Below are positions 17,919 to 27,584 of a DNA stretch of 64,000 bases, piece after piece. Position numbers and translations under genes: made by a program. The notes below the pieces were generated by a model. The model did no database searches, was not told the origin of the DNA, and was given only the letters and a program-made list of their open reading frames with translations. How positions within the stretch are numbered: the stretch's first letter is position 1; every line of letters starts with the position of its first letter. Source of the DNA: Microtetraspora malaysiensis (GTDB lineage Bacteria; Actinomycetota; Actinomycetes; Streptosporangiales; Streptosporangiaceae); the NCBI RefSeq assembly GCF_001528665.1, contig NZ_BBYJ01000009.1, forward strand, positions 62,001-126,000, read 5' to 3'.

Positions 17919-19106
17919 GTGACGTATGTGCCTGCGCATGGTCCGGCCGCGGGCCGTACGACGAGGGGGCCACGCCTCGTCGAACTCGACGTGCTGCGTT
18001 TCATCGCCGCGTTCGCCGTCATGTCCTTCCATTTCATGGCGGCCAGCAAGTCGCTCTGGGACGACTACCCCACGGCACTGTTCTCGAGCGTCAACCGCGT
18101 CACGACACTCGGCATCCTCGGCGTCGAGCTGTTCTTCCTCATCAGCGGGTTCGTCATCCTGATGAGCGCGTGGGGGCACAGCCTCGGCGACTTCGTGGTC
18201 TCCCGGGTCTCCCGGCTGTACCCCGCGTACTGGTTCGTCGTGATCGCGCTCTTCGTGATGTACACGTTCGTCGGCGTGAAGGGCTTCGACCCCAAGCTGT
18301 CGCTCCGCGACTACCTGGTCAACATGACCATGCTGCAGGGCGGAACCGGCATCGGGCACGCGGGCGCCGTCTTCTGGTCGCTCTGGGTGGAGCTCAGGTT
18401 CTACATCCTGGTTGGCCTGTTCACGCTGGTCGGCATCACGCTGCGGCGATGCCTCGGCTTCATGGCGGCCTGGCTCATCCTTGTGGTCCTCGCCGAGGGC
18501 ACCCACAACGACGTGCTGACCTTCCTGTTCATGCCCCGCCAGGCGCCCTACTTCATCGCCGGAATGGCGTTCTACCTGATCTACCGGTTCGGCTCCACGC
18601 TGGTGCTGTGGACCTTCGTGGGCGTGTCGTACGGGCTGTGCCTGCTCGCGGCCACCGAACGGATCAAGGGCCGGGTGGATATGATCGGGTTCGCGCACTA
18701 TCCGGCTCCCCCGGAGGGCGCGATCATCGCGATCACGCTGATTTTCCTGCTGATCGCGGCGGTGGCGCTGGGCTGGCTCCGCTGGCTGCGGTGGCGGGCG
18801 CTGACCACCCTCGGCGCGCTCACCTACCCGCTCTACCTGATCCACCAGAACGTCTCGGCCGTGCTCATCCCCGGCCTGAAGGACTCGATCGGCCGCTGGC
18901 CGCTGGTGGGCCTCACCATGGCGACCTCGATCGCGGTCGCCTACCTCATCTACCGGCTGGTGGACCGGCCGGGACAGCGGTGGCTGCGGGCCGCCCTGGG
19001 CGCCTCGCTGGACCGGATCCGGCTGCGCGACGGGGTTTCCGCGACGCCCCCTCCCGCACCGGTGGCGGGGGCCGCTACGCAAACAAAGGAAGCATCTGTG
19101 CCGTAA
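17919..19106 (+). CDS. Acyltransferase 3 family membrane protein
   Basis: Integral membrane O-acyltransferase (Acyl_transf_3) of 395 residues with about ten hydrophobic segments. Family marks are [20 protein letters not shown] (catalytic His after helix 1), [13 protein letters not shown], and [10 protein letters not shown]. Such enzymes acetylate or succinylate sugars, glycans or antibiotics. The acceptor here is not predictable. It sits between arc and dop, where no role in pupylation is known, so it looks like a passenger. The GTG start lacks a good ribosome site. The C-terminal 35 residues are a disordered cytoplasmic tail. Confidence 0.9.
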   Translation: MTYVPAHGPAAGRTTRGPRLVELDVLRFIAAFAVMSFHFMAASKSLWDDYPTALFSSVNRVTTLGILGVELFFLISGFVILMSAWGHSLGDFVVSRVSRLYPAYWFVVIALFVMYTFVGVKGFDPKLSLRDYLVNMTMLQGGTGIGHAGAVFWSLWVELRFYILVGLFTLVGITLRRCLGFMAAWLILVVLAEGTHNDVLTFLFMPRQAPYFIAGMAFYLIYRFGSTLVLWTFVGVSYGLCLLAATERIKGRVDMIGFAHYPAPPEGAIIAITLIFLLIAAVALGWLRWLRWRALTTLGALTYPLYLIHQNVSAVLIPGLKDSIGRWPLVGLTMATSIAVAYLIYRLVDRPGQRWLRAALGASLDRIRLRDGVSATPPPAPVAGAATQTKEASVP

Positions 19107-19188
19107 CTGTCCGGTAGCCGGGCATAGAGAAGAGGCTAGGCTCGGGGATATAACGGCGGAACGACGGCCTAAAGCAGGCGGGGTGCGC

Positions 19189-20706
19189 ATGACGGTACGG
19201 CGGGTGATGGGCATCGAGACCGAGTACGGCATTGCCGTACCCGGGCAGCCGGGGGCGAACGCGATGGTGACCTCCTCACAGGTCGTCAACGCGTACCTTG
19301 CGGCCTCGGCCGCGAGAGCTCGCCGGGCTCGGTGGGACTTCGAGGAGGAGAACCCGCTCCGCGACGCCCGGGGGTTCGACCTCGCCAGGGAGGTGGCAGA
19401 CCAGAGCCAGCTCACCGACGAGGACCTGGGCCTCGCCAACGTGATCCTGACCAACGGCGCGCGCCTGTACGTGGACCACGCCCACCCGGAGTACTCCACA
19501 CCCGAGTGCACCAACCCGCGTGCCGTGGTGATCTGGGACAAGGCGGGGGAGCGGGTCATGTACGACGCCGCCGTCCGCGCCTCGGCGATGCCCGGCAACG
19601 CGCCCATCCAGCTCTACAAGAACAACACCGACGCCAAGGGCGCCTCCTACGGCTGCCACGAGAACTACCTGATGCGGCGGGCGACGCCGTTCGCCGACAT
19701 CGTGCGGCACCTGACGCCGTTCTTCGTCTCGCGCCAGGTCGTCTGCGGCGCGGGCAAGGTCGGCATCGGGCAGGACTCGCGCGGCGAGGGCTTCCAGATC
19801 AGCCAGCGCGCCGACTTCTTCGAGGTCGAGGTCGGCCTGGAGACGACGCTCAAGCGGCCGATCATCAACACCCGGGACGAGCCGCACGCCGACCCGGAGA
19901 AGTACCGCCGGCTGCACGTCATCATCGGCGACGCCAATATGTCGGAAATTTCGACATATCTGAAGCTGGGGACGACGTCGCTGGTGCTCGCGATGATCGA
20001 AGACGGCTTCCTCACCCAGGACCTCTCGGTCGAGTCGCCGGTGGCGGCCCTTCGCGCGGTCTCCCACGACCCGACCTGCCGCTACGAGATCGCCCTGCGC
20101 AACGGCCGCAAGATGACGGCCGTCCAGCTCCAGATGGAGTACCTGGAGCAGGCCCGCAAGTACGTCGAGGACCGCTACGGCGCGGGCGTCGACGACATGA
20201 CCAAGGATGTTCTCAACCGGTGGGAGTCGGTGCTCACCCGGCTCGCCGAGGACCCGATGCAGCTCTCGCGCGAGCTCGACTGGGTGGCCAAGCTCGAACT
20301 GCTGGAGGGCTACCGCACCAGGGACGGCCTGCCCTGGTCGCACCCGCGGCTCCAGCTCGTGGACCTGCAGTACACCGACATCCGGCCCGACCGCGGGCTC
20401 TACAACCGCCTGGTCGCGCGCGGCCGGATGCAGCGCCTCGTCGAGGAGCCGGACGTGGAGCGCGCGATCGAGCTGCCGCCCACCGACACCCGCGCCTACT
20501 TCCGGGGCCGCTGCCTGCGCCAGTACAGCGACTCCGTGGCGGCCGCGTCGTGGGACTCGGTCATCTTCGACATCCCCGGCAGGGAGTCCCTCCAGCGGGT
20601 GCCGACCCTGGAGCCGCTGCGCGGGACCAAGGCCCACGTCGGGGATCTGCTCGACCGCTGCCGCACCGCCGCCGCCCTCGTGGCGGCCCTGACCGGCGAC
20701 AAGTGA
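19189..20706 (+). CDS. dop: Deamidase/depupylase of Pup
   Basis: Enzyme of 505 residues with the glutamine-synthetase-like fold of the PafA/Dop family. It converts the C-terminal Gln of Pup to Glu and removes Pup from substrates. Diagnostic motifs are [10 protein letters not shown] (ATP/Mg site), [15 protein letters not shown] with the essential Asp, [18 protein letters not shown] and [20 protein letters not shown]. The Dop-specific loop with [24 protein letters not shown] in parts is present near residues 45-65. I chose the ATG at 19189, with AGGCGGGG five bases upstream, over a GTG two codons earlier that overlaps the ribosome site. It converges with the kinase-like gene. Confidence 0.97.
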   Translation: MTVRRVMGIETEYGIAVPGQPGANAMVTSSQVVNAYLAASAARARRARWDFEEENPLRDARGFDLAREVADQSQLTDEDLGLANVILTNGARLYVDHAHPEYSTPECTNPRAVVIWDKAGERVMYDAAVRASAMPGNAPIQLYKNNTDAKGASYGCHENYLMRRATPFADIVRHLTPFFVSRQVVCGAGKVGIGQDSRGEGFQISQRADFFEVEVGLETTLKRPIINTRDEPHADPEKYRRLHVIIGDANMSEISTYLKLGTTSLVLAMIEDGFLTQDLSVESPVAALRAVSHDPTCRYEIALRNGRKMTAVQLQMEYLEQARKYVEDRYGAGVDDMTKDVLNRWESVLTRLAEDPMQLSRELDWVAKLELLEGYRTRDGLPWSHPRLQLVDLQYTDIRPDRGLYNRLVARGRMQRLVEEPDVERAIELPPTDTRAYFRGRCLRQYSDSVAAASWDSVIFDIPGRESLQRVPTLEPLRGTKAHVGDLLDRCRTAAALVAALTGDK

Positions 20707-20724
20707 CGCCGGCCCGGCGAAAAT

Positions 20725-21600
20725 CTACTTGGTAAAGGTGCGAGCCGGAGGAATTTCGGGCCGTCGGCCGGGCGGCGCCGCCGAGATGCCCAGCCGCCGG
20801 AGCACGCCGATCAGCAGCGAGACCGCCTCCTTGGCGGTCAGCCGGGCGTCCGGGTCCGGCCGCAGCAGGCCCTCGAGGACGGGGCGGAGCGGACCCGCAC
20901 GGTGTGACGGCGCGGGTTCACTCCCCAGAGCGCGCACCAGATCGGCCAGCGACCTCGTCTCGCCGTACGGGGGGCGGCCCTCCACGGCGCGGTACAGCGT
21001 CGCCCCGAAGGACCACAGGTCCGCCGCCACGGTCGGCGCCGCGCCGGTCACCCGCTCTGGGGCCAGATAGGCCGCCGTACGGACGATCGGGAGCGTGGTC
21101 GAACCCGCGCCGTCGATCGCCGCCATCCCGAAGTCGGTCAGCACGACGCGGTCCTCGGTCAGCAGGACGTTCGCCGGCTCGATCGCCCCGTGGACCACGC
21201 CCGTCTCGTGGGCGTGCCGTACGCCGGAGAGGAGCTGGAACCCGACCCAGGCGGCCCAATGGGCCGGCAACTGGCCGAGGTGGCGGACCGTCTCCTCCAG
21301 GGTGAGGCCCTCGAGGAGCTCCGTGACGATCCACAGCCGGCCGTTGGCCTCCAGCAGGTCGTGCACGGTCACCACGCCGGGGTGGCTCAGCCGGGCGGCC
21401 GACCGGGCCTCGCGCAGCGCCCGCCGCCGCGCCGTCTGCAGGTCGGTCTCGTCCTCCTCGTGGGACGGCCGCAGCTCCTTGATCGCCACGTTGCGCCGCA
21501 GCCGCAGGTCATGCGCGTGCCACATGACCATCTCCCGCCCGCGGCGAACGGCGGAGAGCAGCCGATAGCGATCCCCCAGCAGTTCGTGATCCGTCCCCAT
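20725..21600 (-). CDS. Kinase-fold protein lacking catalytic residues (predicted pseudokinase)
   Basis: Protein of 291 residues with the Hanks-type Ser/Thr kinase fold. Conserved: the VAIK lysine (Lys41), an alpha-C helix region, DFG (156-158) and the APE-like LAPERV. Lost: the glycine-rich loop reads LLSAVRRGREMVMW, and the catalytic HRDLKPEN reads HGAIEPAN (137-144), so the catalytic Asp is Ala and the following Lys is Glu. The Asn and DFG could still bind nucleotide. No transmembrane or sensor domain follows. It is convergent with dop and divergent from pup across 300 bases. The role is unknown; a scaffold or regulatory partner is possible. Confidence 0.85.
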   Translation of the reverse strand: MGTDHELLGDRYRLLSAVRRGREMVMWHAHDLRLRRNVAIKELRPSHEEDETDLQTARRRALREARSAARLSHPGVVTVHDLLEANGRLWIVTELLEGLTLEETVRHLGQLPAHWAAWVGFQLLSGVRHAHETGVVHGAIEPANVLLTEDRVVLTDFGMAAIDGAGSTTLPIVRTAAYLAPERVTGAAPTVAADLWSFGATLYRAVEGRPPYGETRSLADLVRALGSEPAPSHRAGPLRPVLEGLLRPDPDARLTAKEAVSLLIGVLRRLGISAAPPGRRPEIPPARTFTK

Positions 21601-21900
21601 GAGCCACCCCCTGACACGACACGGCCCCAATGTCTCCCGGATACATATTGTGGTCGTAAAAAGGATCACGGTTGTCCGGGGTACGGCCCCGGTGGGGGTA
21701 ACGATCCGGTCTCCGCGATGATCTTGGCATGCCCGCCCGGCCTCCGCGGGCGGGACGCGGGCTTGCTTTCCGGCCGCGCGGAGGGTTGAGTGTCTGGACC
21801 GCTCCCCGAGCTGGGCGAAAGATCGCGGGCGATCCGCGCGAATTGTCGCCGGTTCGGGGAAGATACGAGAGAGAGGCATCCCCCGAGCGGAGGTATCCAT
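21601..21900. promoter_or_regulatory. Divergent control region between pseudokinase and pup
   Basis: 300 bases without a gene. The half nearest the pseudokinase is relatively AT-rich (CATATTGTGGTCGTAAAAAGG in parts) and probably holds its promoter. The half nearest pup carries TTGTCG (21843-21848), TTCGGGGA and a GATACGAG stretch (21862-21869) that resemble the pafA promoter, then a GGAGG ribosome site at 21889-21893. A GC-rich imperfect inverted repeat lies near 21730-21750. Confidence 0.5.
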
Positions 21901-22110
21901 ATGGCGACGAGGGACACCGGCGGCCAGAAGCAGACGGGTCGTCAGGAGAGCGAGGTCGAGGAGACCGAGGCGCAGCCGACTTCCGATGTTCAGGAGCGCC
22001 ACGAGAAGCTCAGCGACGATGTCGACTCCATCCTCGACGAGATCGACGAGGTCCTTGAGGAGAACGCGGAGGAGTTCGTGAGGTCGTACGTCCAGAAGGG
22101 CGGACAGTAA
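21901..22110 (+). CDS. pup: Prokaryotic ubiquitin-like protein Pup
   Basis: Small acidic, intrinsically disordered tag of 69 residues that is attached through its C-terminus to lysines of proteins destined for the proteasome. The C-terminal half has the Arc-binding helix (DVDSILDEIDEVLEENAEEFV in parts) and the terminal SYVQKGGQ. It ends in Gln, so Dop must deamidate it before PafA can use it. The N-terminal Gln/Glu/Thr-rich part initiates unfolding. GGAGG lies seven bases before the ATG. A long hairpin terminator follows, and prcB lies nine kilobases away, whereas the two are normally adjacent. Confidence 0.98.
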   Translation: MATRDTGGQKQTGRQESEVEETEAQPTSDVQERHEKLSDDVDSILDEIDEVLEENAEEFVRSYVQKGGQ

Positions 22111-22136
22111 GGCCGGGAACGGCCGCGAAGGGGAGG

Positions 22137-22186
22137 CCCGGGTCCGGAGGAGATCGCGGACGTGATCCGCGGACTCCGGGCCCGGG
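22137..22186. terminator. Long hairpin between pup and the mannosidase gene
   Basis: A 13-bp outer stem (22137-22149 with 22174-22186, one G-U pair) contains an inner 6-bp stem CGCGGA/TCCGCG (22155-22160 with 22166-22171). It sits between convergent stop codons and can terminate both transcripts. Confidence 0.7.
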
Positions 22187-22217
22187 CCGGCACCCGGTGT
22201 TCGCCTGACGTCGCCGG

Positions 22218-24989
22218 TCAGGCCGAGAGGTGAACGGTGGCGATCTCGAAGGGACGCAGCGGGAGCCGTACGACGCCCGCCGAGACCGCAAGGGGTGCGG
22301 TGGGGGAGCCGAGGGCGTCGGCCAGGCGCGCGGCCGTGAAATCGCCGCGGATCACGGCCTCTGTCGCTGTCGGATGCTCGGCGACCAGGCGGACCTCCAA
22401 GAGGCCGTCCCGCCCCCGCAGCGCCGCCATCACGACGCCCTCGCCCGACACCGCGATCTCGCGGTTCCTCCGTTCAGGAGCAGCCGTGGCGACCGGCTTC
22501 GGGGCGTTTCCCGCTCCGGGGACGGCGAGCAGATCGTGGCGGTACTCCTCGGCCAGGCGCGGCAGGTCCGCCTCGGCCCAGCCGCCCGCATAGGGGAGGA
22601 CGGCGAACCGCACCGAGAACGGCCCCTGGCACTGGGCGGCGGGTGTCGCCAGTTCCGGTCCCGCGGGCTCGTCCCGATAGGGGTTCCGGTTCCGTGACAG
22701 ATATCCGACCGACCGCATCAGGGTGAGGGCCAGCTCCGCACGCCCGGACGCACCATCCGTGCCGCCTTCTCGCCCGGCGGGAAGCACCTCATACTCCGTG
22801 ACGTGGTCGAGCAGCACCGCGAGGCCGCCGGCCGCCACGAATCCCTCGGCGGGGAAGGTCGGGATCGGCCGCTCACCGGAGCCTCCGGCCTTGTCCGCAC
22901 CTGCTGCCGCGTCGTCCACCGGGGTCAGGCCGCGCCGTACGACCGCGAACTGGCCCTCCGCGAACGACTCGGCGGCCGGGCGGGGGAGCGGCGCGTGCCA
23001 CCGGAGGCGGTGATCACGACAGCGGACGTCGAGATCGATCGCGCATCGGGCGAACGGCTCGCCCGCCCGCAGCTCCACCCGGGTGGTGACGACGGTGTTC
23101 ACGCTCTCGTCGCGGGACGCGCCCCATTCGGCGGACAGGGCGCCCACGGGCCACTCGTAGGACCGGGAGACCTCCAGCACGGACACGAGCGGCCCTCGGC
23201 AGATCTCCTCGACCTTCACGTACGCGGGGCGGTCGATGACGCGGTCTCCCGGCGGGGGCGCGTAGTTGTAGGTGTCGCCGACGTCGCCGCCGTGCGCGAT
23301 CCGGCCGACGCCGTGCGCCTCGGTCCCGTCCCGGCCGTACAGCGAGAGCGTGCCGTCGTCGGCGACGGTCACCCGCAGCAGTCCGTTGTCCAGGGTGTTC
23401 TCGGGGGCGGCGAGGGCGGCCGCCGCCTCGGGTGTGCGGGTCAGCGGGACGGAACCCCAGGAAGCGGGTTCCGCGGTCAGGACGGAGCGGCCCAGCGGCG
23501 GCACGGTGACCTGCGCCGCGACGGTGACGACCGGTTCGGCCAGCGTCTGTACCGTCCACGGGCCGGGACCCGCCTCGACGATGGCCCGGCGCAGGTCCTC
23601 GTACGCGTAGTCTCCGGAGGCGTGCCGGCTCACGGTGATCGTGAAGACGCCGTACGCGGCCTCCCACGAGACGATCTCGTGCCCGAACAGCTCCCGCTCG
23701 TGCACCCGGCCGAGGAGTTGGGAGAGATCGTCCATGACGGTCTCGTCGAGCAGCGTGGGCGCGTGCTCCAGCCGCTGGATCGGCACGGCGTCCCCTGCCG
23801 AGTCCGTCAGCCGCGAGCGGTGCTCGGGCAGGTCGGCCAGCACCAGCGCGGTTCGTTCGAACGGCGACGGGTTGACCACGACCAGCGCGCCGCGCGGCGA
23901 CTCGGCGGCCAGCGTGGCGCTCACCAGGTCCACCACGGCCTGGCCGATCTGCTCCGCCTCGGCGATCCGGGCGGCGACCTGCTGCGCGGTCGCGTCGGCA
24001 CCGCACCCCGTCACCGAGTCGTGCCCCGAGCAGGCGATCAGCCGCCGCCAGGCGAGGTCGAGCAGCCGGGCGGACGCGGTGTGGTCGGCCGACCACAGGG
24101 TGGACAGCGGCTCGGCGTACCGGATGAGGACGCGTTCCGCGCGGGCCATCGCCTGCTTGATCGGGACGCGGGCCGAGACGACTCCGGGCAGGATGTTCGC
24201 CCGCGCGTGGGAGCGCAGCTCGCCGCGCACCTCCGGCAGGTCCGCGGGGGCGCCGGCCAGGTCGAGGAACTCCTCGAGGGTGGCGACGCGCGGACCGTGT
24301 CCGGTGATCTCGGCGGCCGGGGCGGAGTGGTCGGCGCCGTACATGGCGAGCAGCGGGCCGTCCGGACGCCACGGGCGCATGGACGCGGCGAACGCGGAGA
24401 GCCGGTCGGGCAGCCCCTCGCCGGGGCCGCTGAACAGGGCGACGGCGTTGCCGTACCCGCCGGGCAGGTAGCGGGTCTCAACGGTGGAGCCGTCGGCGCC
24501 GGTCCACGCGAAGGCGTCCCGGCGCACCGACGCGGGCACGCCGCGCCACAGGCACGCCCGGCGCAGTCCGGCGAGCGAGAGGATCTGCGGCATCTGCGCG
24601 CAGTGCCCGAACTGGTCGGGCAGGTACCCCACCCGCATGGCCCCGCCGAGGGCGGCCGCGCCGCGCATGCCGTACTCCAGGTTGCGGATCAGGGTCTCGC
24701 CGGAGCAGAGGAACTCGTCGGCGAGGATCATCCAGGGGCCGACGGCGAGGCGGCCCTCCTCGACGAACCTCCTGACGTCGTCGCGCCGCTCCGGGCGGAT
24801 CTCCAGGTAGTCCTCGACGGCGGCGAGCTGCCCGTCCACGGTGAAGCGGTAGAGCGGGTCGGCCGCCATGATGTCGAGGACCTCGTCCAGCATGCGGACC
24901 AGTCCCATGCGGAACCGCTGGAAGGGCAGGTACCACTCGCGGTCCCAGTGCGTGTGCGGGACGACGACGATCTCGTGGGGGGCGTTCAC
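22218..24989 (-). CDS. Alpha-mannosidase, glycoside hydrolase family 38
   Basis: Zinc-dependent retaining glycosidase of 923 residues without a signal peptide, so it is probably cytoplasmic. The N-terminal catalytic domain opens with VVVPHTHWDREWYLPF, whose His and Asp bind zinc, and contains the nucleophile Asp in GYLPDQFGH. The GHDSVTGCGAD segment matches the C-terminal part of the catalytic region, and the last 500 residues are the beta-sandwich domains usual for the family. It would release mannose from imported mannosides. It is the last gene of the minus-strand operon (ABC importer, PHP protein, oxidoreductase). The GTG start has AGGAG upstream. Confidence 0.93.
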   Translation of the reverse strand: MNAPHEIVVVPHTHWDREWYLPFQRFRMGLVRMLDEVLDIMAADPLYRFTVDGQLAAVEDYLEIRPERRDDVRRFVEEGRLAVGPWMILADEFLCSGETLIRNLEYGMRGAAALGGAMRVGYLPDQFGHCAQMPQILSLAGLRRACLWRGVPASVRRDAFAWTGADGSTVETRYLPGGYGNAVALFSGPGEGLPDRLSAFAASMRPWRPDGPLLAMYGADHSAPAAEITGHGPRVATLEEFLDLAGAPADLPEVRGELRSHARANILPGVVSARVPIKQAMARAERVLIRYAEPLSTLWSADHTASARLLDLAWRRLIACSGHDSVTGCGADATAQQVAARIAEAEQIGQAVVDLVSATLAAESPRGALVVVNPSPFERTALVLADLPEHRSRLTDSAGDAVPIQRLEHAPTLLDETVMDDLSQLLGRVHERELFGHEIVSWEAAYGVFTITVSRHASGDYAYEDLRRAIVEAGPGPWTVQTLAEPVVTVAAQVTVPPLGRSVLTAEPASWGSVPLTRTPEAAAALAAPENTLDNGLLRVTVADDGTLSLYGRDGTEAHGVGRIAHGGDVGDTYNYAPPPGDRVIDRPAYVKVEEICRGPLVSVLEVSRSYEWPVGALSAEWGASRDESVNTVVTTRVELRAGEPFARCAIDLDVRCRDHRLRWHAPLPRPAAESFAEGQFAVVRRGLTPVDDAAAGADKAGGSGERPIPTFPAEGFVAAGGLAVLLDHVTEYEVLPAGREGGTDGASGRAELALTLMRSVGYLSRNRNPYRDEPAGPELATPAAQCQGPFSVRFAVLPYAGGWAEADLPRLAEEYRHDLLAVPGAGNAPKPVATAAPERRNREIAVSGEGVVMAALRGRDGLLEVRLVAEHPTATEAVIRGDFTAARLADALGSPTAPLAVSAGVVRLPLRPFEIATVHLSA

Positions 24990-25067
24990 GTGTGCTCCTG
25001 ACGGGCTGGTCCGCGCGGCCGGGCGGCGGACGAGGCGCTGCGGGTAGTGACAGCCGGGCGACGCGGT

Positions 25068-26228
25068 TCAGGTCGTGGTCGGCGAGGTCGCCGGGGACGT
25101 GGTGGCCGGCGCGCCCACGTCCGGGGAGGCCTCCGGTGTGGCCGCCTCGCCTCCGATCGGCAGTCCGGCGGACTCGGCGAGGCGGCGGACGATCCGCTGC
25201 GCCGTGACGATATCGCTCAGGGCGCCGTCCCGTCCGGTGAGTGGCGGTTCGTCCTGGGTGGCGAACCGGTGGAAGGCGACGAGCTGCCGTTCGAACGCCT
25301 CCGCGATGTCCCGGAACACGATCCTCCGCTCGGTGGTCCCGAGCCGGGTCACCGAGGTGAGCGTCGTGGGCGTGTTCATCAGGTACGGCGACGCGAAGTC
25401 GAGTTCGAGCGAGCCGTGCTCGTGGTGGATGATCACGTGCTCCTGGTAGGAGGGGTATCCCGGCAGGTAGTGCCAGCGCAGGCTGTACCTGCCGACGGCC
25501 AGGTCCCCGTTCGCCTCCACCGAGGGCGGGAAGACGTCGTCCGGCCAGACGGCCACGTGGTCCACCCCGGTCGGCGGGCCGGTGAACATCCGCATCAGCG
25601 CCATGTCGTGGCAGAGGCTGCCCAGCACGACCTGGGAGTAGAGCCGTCTCAGCCGCTGCGGCGCCCGCGGGCCGAGCGCCGTCGTGACCGCCTTCTCGTC
25701 CACCTCGACGTACGGCGCGAGCGCGTCCGGCGAGGGGTGCGAGGTGCGCGCCTTGGCGAAGAGGAGCTGGGACTCGCTCGACGGATGCAGCACGGTCACG
25801 TCCAGATGCCGTACCGACTCCGGGCCGCCCGCCTCGTGGAGGACCTCGGCCATCCGCTGGCTGGCCGGGTCGTACTGCTTCATGTAGCCCACCATCAGCC
25901 GCGCGTCGGCCGGGATGGCGTCCAGCTCGGCCCTGCTGTACGCGAGCGGCTTCTCGCACAGCACCCAGTAGCCGCGGTCGAGGGCGGCCCGGACCAACGG
26001 GGCGTGCGTTCCGTTGGTGAGCACGATGAGCGCGTCGAAGCCGCCTCTGTCGAGCAGCACCATGGGATCGCCGTACGCGGTCACGCCCAGCTCTCCGCCG
26101 ATCCTGGCGGCGTGGGCGTCGTCCAGGTCGCAGACGGCGCTGAGCTCGAAGAGGTCCCTGCGGCGGGCCAGCAGCGGCAGGTACATCACCTGCGCGGCGA
26201 CCCCCAGCCCCATGACGGCGATCTTCAT
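25068..26228 (-). CDS. Gfo/Idh/MocA family NAD(P)-dependent oxidoreductase
   Basis: Sugar dehydrogenase-like enzyme of 386 residues. The N-terminal Rossmann fold begins KIAVMGLGVAAQVMYLPLL, the central signature CEKPLAYSRAELD contains the conserved EKP lysine, and a C-terminal alpha/beta substrate domain follows. The last 25 residues are a Pro/Thr/Ala-rich tail. It starts at the ATG at 26228 with GGGGGAG upstream. It lies in the alpha-mannoside operon and may oxidise the released sugar or a derivative; some relatives act in NAD-assisted glycosidase chemistry. The exact substrate is unknown. Confidence 0.9.
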   Translation of the reverse strand: MKIAVMGLGVAAQVMYLPLLARRRDLFELSAVCDLDDAHAARIGGELGVTAYGDPMVLLDRGGFDALIVLTNGTHAPLVRAALDRGYWVLCEKPLAYSRAELDAIPADARLMVGYMKQYDPASQRMAEVLHEAGGPESVRHLDVTVLHPSSESQLLFAKARTSHPSPDALAPYVEVDEKAVTTALGPRAPQRLRRLYSQVVLGSLCHDMALMRMFTGPPTGVDHVAVWPDDVFPPSVEANGDLAVGRYSLRWHYLPGYPSYQEHVIIHHEHGSLELDFASPYLMNTPTTLTSVTRLGTTERRIVFRDIAEAFERQLVAFHRFATQDEPPLTGRDGALSDIVTAQRIVRRLAESAGLPIGGEAATPEASPDVGAPATTSPATSPTTT

Positions 26229-26354
26229 GGCTCCCCCAATCGCAGTGGGCGCGATCGCCCGGAAGAAATGGGCGAATGAGCTCTTTGTCGGATTTGTGAC
26301 CAGGTACAGATTCCCTGGGAAGCGCCCCGGCATGCGGCGGACCGGGCCCGGGTG

Positions 26355-27584
26355 TCAGGTGCACAGGGCCATGACCTCGTTCGCCGGGGTCTCCAGCCGG
26401 TGCGTACCGGGGCCCGCCGGGAACGCGGCCCGCTCGCCCCGGACCACCGCGCGCGTTTCGGGACCCCACAGGACCAGGCCGTCCGCGTCGATCGCGAGGA
26501 ACTCGTCGCCGTGGCGCAGCAGCAGCGGCCCGTCCGGCGCGGCGGAGACGGCGGTGCGGCCCTCCGCCACGGCGGCGACGACCCCCTCGGCTCCCGCCGC
26601 CGGGTCCGCGAGCACCCAGGTCGCCGGCGCTCCGGGCGGATGCCCCTCCTCCGGCCGGTGGAAGTCGCCGCCCCCGACCACCACGAGATCCTCCGCCCAC
26701 GCCTGGCCCCAGGCGAGCGGCGCGCCCCAGGTGCGGTCCCACCAGCTCCAGTGCCACAGCTCGGCCACCCTCGGCCGCTCCGCGGCCCACGGATGCCGCC
26801 ACGCGCAGTCGGCCGCCACCGGGTGGTTGACCGACAGGACGCCGCCCCGCTCGCGCACGGCCTTCGCCCACTCGTCCGGACCGGTACGGAAGTCCACCCA
26901 GCCGATGTCGCCGTACGCGTTGGCGTGCCCGAGATCGGTGGTCACCTCCTGTCCGGGGACGAGAAGGAGCCCGGCCAGCGCCGAGGCGGCGGCCAGCTCG
27001 GCGTGGTGGCTGACGGTGTTGTGGTCGGTGACGGCGAGGAAGTCCAGACCGCGGTCGGCGGCGAGGCAGGCCAGCTCGTGCACGCCGAGCGAGCCGTCGG
27101 AGTGGGTCGTGTGCGCGTGCAGGTCGCCGGCGAGCCAGCGCAGCCCCTCCAGTGCGGGCAGCCCGCGACGGGAGGCGGCCGGCTCCCGGTGCTGAACGCG
27201 CGGCACCCGGACGCCGGCGACCGGATGGTCGCGCGGCATCGCCGGAGGGCGCCGGTGCGGGATCACGCTGATCTCGTACGGCAGGCCCTCCGCCGGGATC
27301 CGGTAGAGCCCGAGGAGGACCGACCACACACCCGGCTCGATCTCGCCGGGCAGGTATCCGGGCGTGGCCCACACCGGTCCGATGGTGAACTCCGAACGCG
27401 CGCCGCCCGACCAGCCTCGGAAGCCGCCCGGACCGGAGCAGCCGAGGTCCAGCGTCCCCGCGGACCGGTCGTAGGAGAGCCGCATGGTCACGGCGGCGGT
27501 GCCCGGGGGCAGCTCGACCGGCACCTCCCGCACCGGGCCGCGGACCCGGTCGTCGAGCGTCCACACACCTCTGATCGCCGTCAT
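26355..27584 (-). CDS. CehA/McbA-type PHP-domain metallohydrolase
   Basis: Metal-dependent phosphoesterase-like protein of 409 residues. The N-terminal 135 residues form a beta-rich domain, then the PHP core starts at WLAGDLHAHTTHSDGSLG, with FLAVTDHNT, HANAYGD, VLSVNHPV and GGGDFHRPEE supplying the remaining metal ligands. A short C-terminal beta domain follows. Family members hydrolyse phosphoesters or carbamate/ester bonds. In this operon it might process a mannosylated phosphodiester, which is inference. The ATG at 27584 overlaps the transporter ATPase stop (ATGA), so the two are coupled. Confidence 0.88.
   Translation of the reverse strand: MTAIRGVWTLDDRVRGPVREVPVELPPGTAAVTMRLSYDRSAGTLDLGCSGPGGFRGWSGGARSEFTIGPVWATPGYLPGEIEPGVWSVLLGLYRIPAEGLPYEISVIPHRRPPAMPRDHPVAGVRVPRVQHREPAASRRGLPALEGLRWLAGDLHAHTTHSDGSLGVHELACLAADRGLDFLAVTDHNTVSHHAELAAASALAGLLLVPGQEVTTDLGHANAYGDIGWVDFRTGPDEWAKAVRERGGVLSVNHPVAADCAWRHPWAAERPRVAELWHWSWWDRTWGAPLAWGQAWAEDLVVVGGGDFHRPEEGHPPGAPATWVLADPAAGAEGVVAAVAEGRTAVSAAPDGPLLLRHGDEFLAIDADGLVLWGPETRAVVRGERAAFPAGPGTHRLETPANEVMALCT

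Noticed and set aside
19107-19188. CTGTCC with 12 bases to TAGAGA upstream of dop as a third PafBC-type promoter
   Set aside because: The fifth conserved position is C, not A/G, the spacing is 12 instead of 11 and the -10 lacks the final T.
26229-26354. Possible upstream extension of the oxidoreductase gene (35 more codons)
   Set aside because: The Rossmann motif KIAVMGLG must lie at the very N-terminus, and GGGGGAG precedes the internal ATG at 26228; the extension has no family match.
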